Source: Cohaesibacter gelatinilyticus (GTDB lineage Bacteria; Pseudomonadota; Alphaproteobacteria; Rhizobiales; Cohaesibacteraceae). Taken from it: a DNA stretch of 64,000 nt. This document shows, one piece after another, positions 59,245 through 64,000 of this stretch. The translations under genes and the position numbers were made by a program. The notes beneath the pieces were generated by a model. The model was not told the origin of the DNA. It saw nothing but the letters and a program-made list of their open reading frames with translations, and did no database searches. The stretch spans positions 1,364,001 through 1,428,000 of the forward strand of contig NZ_OBEL01000001.1 in NCBI RefSeq assembly GCF_900215605.1. Direction: 5' to 3'. Position 1 is the stretch's first letter. The number at the start of each line of letters is the position of its first letter.

Positions 59245-60807
59245 ATGTATTCGCGCACCAAACCAGTTTTTACCTGCTTGCGAGAGTTTTTGGACTATTG
59301 CCAAAAGCGCAATGCCCTGAAGGTCATTGAGGAACCCGTCTCGATGCATCTGGAAGCAACCGAATTGCAGAGACGGTTTCTGGAGCAAAAGGGCCCCGCT
59401 CTCTTGCTAACCAATCCAATTCTGGCCAATGGCAAGCCAAGCAAGGTTCCAGTCCTGCTCAATCTGTTTGGAACCGTCGAACGTGTAGCATGGGGCCTCG
59501 GTTGTGAACCTTCCGAACTGGAAGACTTCGGAGAATTCCTCGCCTTTCTTCGCCAACCTTCTCCACCAGCACGGTCTGAGCTCGTTCAAAGCGCTACATC
59601 CTTGCTGAAGGCTGCAAGCTCTCTTCGTGGCAAAGTTAGCCGCAAGGCATCCTGTCAGGAGGTTGTTCTGACTGGGGACAATCTCGATCTTGAACAATGG
59701 CCCATACAAGGCTGCTGGCCGGGAGAACCTGCCCCACTGATCACTTGGCCTATCGTCATTACCCGCCCGCCAAATGCACTCGAAAAAGAAGGTGGCAGCA
59801 GCGAAGCAGGCTGCAGTAAACAGGCCATAAAATCCTATAATTGGGGCATCTACCGCATTCAAACTGTGGGCAAAGACAAAGCCATCATGCGTTGGCTGGC
59901 CCATCGAGGCGGCGCGGCGCATCATAGACAATGGCAAAAGCTGAACGGTGGCAAAGGGTGTGCCATGCCTATTGCCATCGCGATTGGCTCTGATCCTGCA
60001 ACCATTCTGAGCGCAGTGACACCGGTCCCGGAAACGCTTTCGGAATCTCAGTTCGCGGGTCTCTATCGCGGCAAACCCACTGAGCTCACCAAGGCTGTTA
60101 GCCAGGACATTTTGGTCCCGGCCAATGCCGAGATGATTATCGAAGGAACTGTGAGTGCGCAAGACACTCTGCCCGAAGGTCCCTATGGCGATCACACAGG
60201 CTACTATAATAGTGTAGAGCCCTTTCCCGTTCTCACCATTACAGCCATTACGCACCGCAAGAACCCGATCTATCTCTCCACTTTTACCGGCCGAGCGCCA
60301 GATGAACCTGCGGTGTTGTCTGAAGCCTTGAATGATGTCTTCCTGCCTCTGGTGAAACAAACCTTCCCGGAAGTCGTCGATTGCTGGCTTCCACCAGAAG
60401 CATCAAGCTATCGCATCGCTGTCATTTCCATCGACAAGCGCTATCCCGGACAGGCACGGCGCATCATGATGGGGCTTTGGTCGATGCTGCCGCAATTCAA
60501 CTATACCAAGCTGATCATCGTGGTCGATAAGCACATCCACGCCAGAAACTGGCAAGACATCATGTGGGCCGTGGCAACCAAGTCAGATCCTTCACGCGAC
60601 CTCGTCACCATTCACGACACTCCCATAGATTATCTCGACTTCGCCTCACCCAAAGAAGGTCTGGGTGGCAAACTGGGCATTGATGCGACTGACAAGATTG
60701 GCAGCGAGACAGATCGGGAATGGGGTGAAGAATTGGCGATGGACGAACGGACTGTTAATAAGATTGATCAACTCATGGCAGAGCTCAATCAGGAGACAAA
60801 GCAATGA
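59245..60807 (+). CDS. ubiD: UbiD-family decarboxylase
   Basis: A 520-residue prenylated-FMN-dependent decarboxylase of the UbiD family; in ubiquinone synthesis it removes the carboxyl of 3-polyprenyl-4-hydroxybenzoate. The family motifs VLTGDNLDLEQWPIQGCWPGE, NWGIYRIQ, AMPIAIAIG and EGPYGDHTGYYN (catalytic Glu region) are intact. ubiX overlaps its end by 4 bases and supplies the cofactor. A ubiquinone role is favoured by the pairing, but UbiD enzymes have several aromatic substrates. Confidence 0.93.
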   Translation: MYSRTKPVFTCLREFLDYCQKRNALKVIEEPVSMHLEATELQRRFLEQKGPALLLTNPILANGKPSKVPVLLNLFGTVERVAWGLGCEPSELEDFGEFLAFLRQPSPPARSELVQSATSLLKAASSLRGKVSRKASCQEVVLTGDNLDLEQWPIQGCWPGEPAPLITWPIVITRPPNALEKEGGSSEAGCSKQAIKSYNWGIYRIQTVGKDKAIMRWLAHRGGAAHHRQWQKLNGGKGCAMPIAIAIGSDPATILSAVTPVPETLSESQFAGLYRGKPTELTKAVSQDILVPANAEMIIEGTVSAQDTLPEGPYGDHTGYYNSVEPFPVLTITAITHRKNPIYLSTFTGRAPDEPAVLSEALNDVFLPLVKQTFPEVVDCWLPPEASSYRIAVISIDKRYPGQARRIMMGLWSMLPQFNYTKLIIVVDKHIHARNWQDIMWAVATKSDPSRDLVTIHDTPIDYLDFASPKEGLGGKLGIDATDKIGSETDREWGEELAMDERTVNKIDQLMAELNQETKQ

Positions 60808-61379
60808 CGCAAATAAGAAAAATCGGCATTGTCATCTCCGGCGCCTCCGGATCAATTCTTGCTTTGTCTGCCTTGCGCATTTTGGCAGATTTACCGAACA
60901 CTGAAAGCCACCTGATCGTTACTGAAGGCGGACAACGCACCTTGGAATTGGAACTCGAACCGGAAGAAGTCTCCGAAATCCCATATCTTTCAGAGAAGGT
61001 CAATGAGGAACAGGATCTTGCAGCATCCATCGCCAGTGGCTCAAATGCCCTGGATGCCATGATCATTTTGCCCTGCTCCATCAGAACACTATCCGCAATT
61101 GCCTATGGACAAACCGACAGGCTCTCAATCCGCGCTGCTGATGTGATGCTGAAAGAACGCCGGCCGCTCGTTCTGGCAGTGCGAGAGAGCCCACTTCATT
61201 CCGGTCATCTTCAATCCATGCAGCAGGTAACCCAAATGGGCGGCATCATTGCACCACCGGTCCCGGCTTATTACCTGAAACCGCAGACAATTGAAGAAAT
61301 TGCCTTGCAGAATGCAGCGCGCGTGCTCAACCTGGCGGGATGCAACGTGCAACAGCAATTGGTTCGCTGGGAACGCTAA
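60804..61379 (+). CDS. ubiX: UbiX flavin prenyltransferase
   Basis: A 191-residue flavoprotein that makes prenylated FMN from FMN and dimethylallyl phosphate. GIVISGASGSILALSALRIL is the FMN loop; ILPCSIRTLSAIAYGQTDRLSIRAADVMLKERRPLVLAVRESPL is the family core. Its ATG overlaps the ubiD stop (ATGA). The two form a compact operon. Confidence 0.94.
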   Translation: MTQIRKIGIVISGASGSILALSALRILADLPNTESHLIVTEGGQRTLELELEPEEVSEIPYLSEKVNEEQDLAASIASGSNALDAMIILPCSIRTLSAIAYGQTDRLSIRAADVMLKERRPLVLAVRESPLHSGHLQSMQQVTQMGGIIAPPVPAYYLKPQTIEEIALQNAARVLNLAGCNVQQQLVRWER

Positions 61380-62015
61380 CCCAGCCAAAGGCGCGATGGG
61401 CACAATAATCCAGGCTAGCTCCCATTAGATCACAAAACTCTGAAGACCAAGATCTTACGGCGATCGAGCATATATTTGCCCTCGCAGATATCGTTGCCTG
61501 AGGCAACCTTCGTCTTGTTGCATCGATCAAAACAACATCACTCAGGCTTCGCAGATCAGCCCTCTTGGCCACAGCATCAATCATATATGGGAAAGACCAA
61601 ATCTATTTACGTCGTGTTAAACACAACGCGGTTAGACATCTGCATCTCCTCAAAACTCGCTCCGACACTTGATGTTAAATTTCATATAAAATGAAATGAT
61701 ATATTTTCATTGCATACGAAACAAAAAATGTCCTTCGTTTGCAGTTGAAGCAAGACTCAGAGTTCTTTTGAAATTTTCATGAGAAATCGATACAGCAACT
61801 CCACTCACCTTAATGAGCGGATAGCAGTCTTTATCGTTCAATCGGTTCATTAAACGACATAATCTGAGCAACCAAAAATTTGGTTGGCCAAACAAGCGCC
61901 ATAACTCGGAGAAACGACCAACTCACCACCAAGAATGAGCCGATGTAATAAGTTCCAAATAATCTGAAAAACTTACGTCATACCTGAACAAGAGCAATTT
62001 TAGGACGCGAACTCA
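61380..62015. other. Non-coding region between ubiX and the membrane protein gene
   Basis: About 635 bases with no gene I can support. Frames of 60-85 codons occur on both strands (for example 61707-61895 minus) but match nothing I recognise and lack ribosome sites. The stretch 61660-61740 is AT-rich. It may be decayed sequence. Confidence 0.5.
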
Positions 62016-62972
62016 TCAGGCTTCGAGCATCCGATTGCGGCGGAATGGATTCTTGTCAAACCACAACATCAGCAATCGGATAACAAGGAACGTCAAAACC
62101 AGGCGGCCGAATAGAAGCATCCAGACATCTCCACCCACAGCGACCATGATTGCAGTATCTTCAATCAAACTATGACAAAGCGATAACCAGCAAAGCGAGT
62201 AGAATCTGGCTTCCTTGGAAATGGATCCATCATTGGCGCGGGCAATGATCAGTCCGCCCCCATAGGAAAGCCCCAGCAGAATCCCGGTTGTCGTGATTGG
62301 CGTAACAGATGGATCAAGCCCGGAAATCTTCAGCAATGGAGCCAGCAACTTGTTGATCCATTTGGTGACATTCAACCAATCAAGAAGATCCAATCCAACC
62401 AAAAGTGCGACAAGAATAATAAAGAGAAAGCCCAATCCCTGCAAACTGGTCATTGCCCATTCCAGATGTCCAACATCAGGCTGGCCAAGATATTTGAAAT
62501 GCTCAATTGATTGAGGCTCATTCAAATAGCCGGTTGTTTTTGCGATCAGATCAATCAGCCAGCACGCCAAAATTCCAACGGCAAGACGCAAGATGACAGT
62601 GCCCCAAAAACTAGCTCCTGCCTTACGAACAATGGCCTGTTCAATTGGCAGGGCATGCGTAATCAGAATGAACATACAGATTGATGTAATTTGAGCGGCG
62701 GTTACTTCGTGACCAATCAAAACCGGAAAGGCAGCAATCGCGCCATATACCCCCATCAAAGCCGATGTAATGAAAATCAACGCCGCCTCAGCAGGTAAAT
62801 TTACATACGACATTGCTGGTTCAAACCATGGAACAAGTAAATCAATCCAGCCCATACTTTCAGCAACACGAAGCATAATCATGATGGGAAGCATGATCTT
62901 GATAAGTTCCCAAAATGTAGAAAGGCTCAGCCGCGTCAGTTTGACGAGATAGGATGTCATCACATCGCTCAT
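62016..62972 (-). CDS. Nucleoside recognition (Gate) domain membrane protein
   Basis: A 318-residue polytopic membrane protein with two Gate-type halves (WELIKIMLPIMIMLRVAESMGWIDLLVPW and TTTGILLGLSYGGGLIIA), related to the FeoB/SpoIIIM nucleoside-recognition family. The function is unknown; the family is often annotated as a nucleoside transport-like or spore maturation protein. I chose the ATG at 62970-62972 because upstream codons are not conserved-looking; four codons later is another ATG. It precedes the eno gene's far end on the same strand. Confidence 0.8.
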   Translation of the reverse strand: MSDVMTSYLVKLTRLSLSTFWELIKIMLPIMIMLRVAESMGWIDLLVPWFEPAMSYVNLPAEAALIFITSALMGVYGAIAAFPVLIGHEVTAAQITSICMFILITHALPIEQAIVRKAGASFWGTVILRLAVGILACWLIDLIAKTTGYLNEPQSIEHFKYLGQPDVGHLEWAMTSLQGLGFLFIILVALLVGLDLLDWLNVTKWINKLLAPLLKISGLDPSVTPITTTGILLGLSYGGGLIIARANDGSISKEARFYSLCWLSLCHSLIEDTAIMVAVGGDVWMLLFGRLVLTFLVIRLLMLWFDKNPFRRNRMLEA

Positions 62973-63091
62973 GAAAATGAGAAATAAGGGCAATCGAAAT
63001 TGCAGGTGGGACTTGTCATGTCGCATGCATCGCAGCGCTAAGCAAGTGGAAATATCTCTCGATCGGCCCCTCTCAAAAGAGATTCGTCGGG

Positions 63092-63125
63092 CAAAAAAAT
63101 CCGGCACTCGAACGAAGTGCCGGAT
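63092..63125 (-). terminator. Terminator of eno
   Basis: A 10-bp perfect stem (ATCCGGCACT/AGTGCCGGAT) followed on the minus strand by a run of seven T, 47 bases past the eno stop. Confidence 0.9.
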
Positions 63126-63171
63126 CTTTAGTTTATCAGATCACTCAAATACCAAGGGTATGAATGAAAGG

Positions 63172-64000
<829 letters not shown>

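Noticed and set aside
61327-61584. 85-codon minus-strand frame after ubiX
   Set aside because: Overlaps the ubiX 3' end on the other strand, and has no motif, ribosome site or family resemblance.

Overview
The window is a piece of chromosome from an alphaproteobacterium, most likely of the order Hyphomicrobiales (Rhizobiales). This rests on gene content and order, not on any search. The markers are dusB-ntrB-ntrC-ntrY-ntrX-trkA-trkH-hfq-hflX-mazG; a pyruvate dehydrogenase cluster whose E1-beta carries its own lipoyl domain, followed by lpd, lipA and a RatA/COQ10 protein; a fused ispDF; and exoR near xthA, erpA, dgt, argS, a SPOR protein, scpA, scpB, tatABC, serS and surE. Base composition looks close to 50% GC, low for the order, which would suit a marine member such as a Cohaesibacter-like organism. 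That last point is a guess. Almost everything is vertically inherited housekeeping sequence. I saw no tRNA, rRNA, CRISPR array or intact insertion sequence.

Layout. 1-7.1 kb: metG (5' end outside the window), tatD, an MBL-fold hydrolase, an 820-base gap with a decayed transposase, then a divergent pair (FAD oxidoreductase and mnmD) that may act as a split MnmC, mazG, and the 3' half of a broken kptA. 7.1-20 kb: one long minus-strand block running dusB-ntrBC, ntrYX, trkA-trkH, hfq-hflX. 19.8-21.8 kb: ispDF, a palindromic repeat, and a pncC/cinA-type gene. 21.9-26.0 kb: an unusual polyamine cluster of speD, a rhomboid protease fused to a GNAT acetyltransferase, a small membrane protein with an EF-hand-like loop, and a spermidine synthase fused to a membrane domain. 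26.1-41.3 kb (minus): NlpD-like LysM/M23 protein, surE, serS, tatCBA, an ABC ATPase, scpB, scpA, SPOR protein, argS, dgt. 41.5-46.6 kb: erpA, xthA, an MFS protein, exoR, ppk2. 46.7-55.8 kb: ratA, lipA, a small GlsB-like membrane protein, lpd, an oppositely oriented MFS gene, aceF, pdhB, pdhA, ftsB. 56-63 kb: DUF2339 membrane protein, ubiD-ubiX and a nucleoside-recognition membrane protein, all lying between ftsB and eno, which I expect to be near neighbours in relatives. 63.2-64 kb: 3' part of eno.

How the genes work together. The ntr and trk block handles nitrogen and redox sensing and potassium uptake. Pdh, lpd and lipA make, charge and run the pyruvate dehydrogenase complex. The tat, scp and ftsB/SPOR/NlpD genes serve protein export, chromosome segregation and division. 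The region most likely to hold something undescribed is 21.9-26.0 kb. There AdoMet decarboxylase and a membrane-anchored aminopropyltransferase bracket a rhomboid-GNAT fusion and a small membrane protein, which suggests polyamine synthesis, and perhaps acetylation or proteolytic signalling, organised at the inner membrane.
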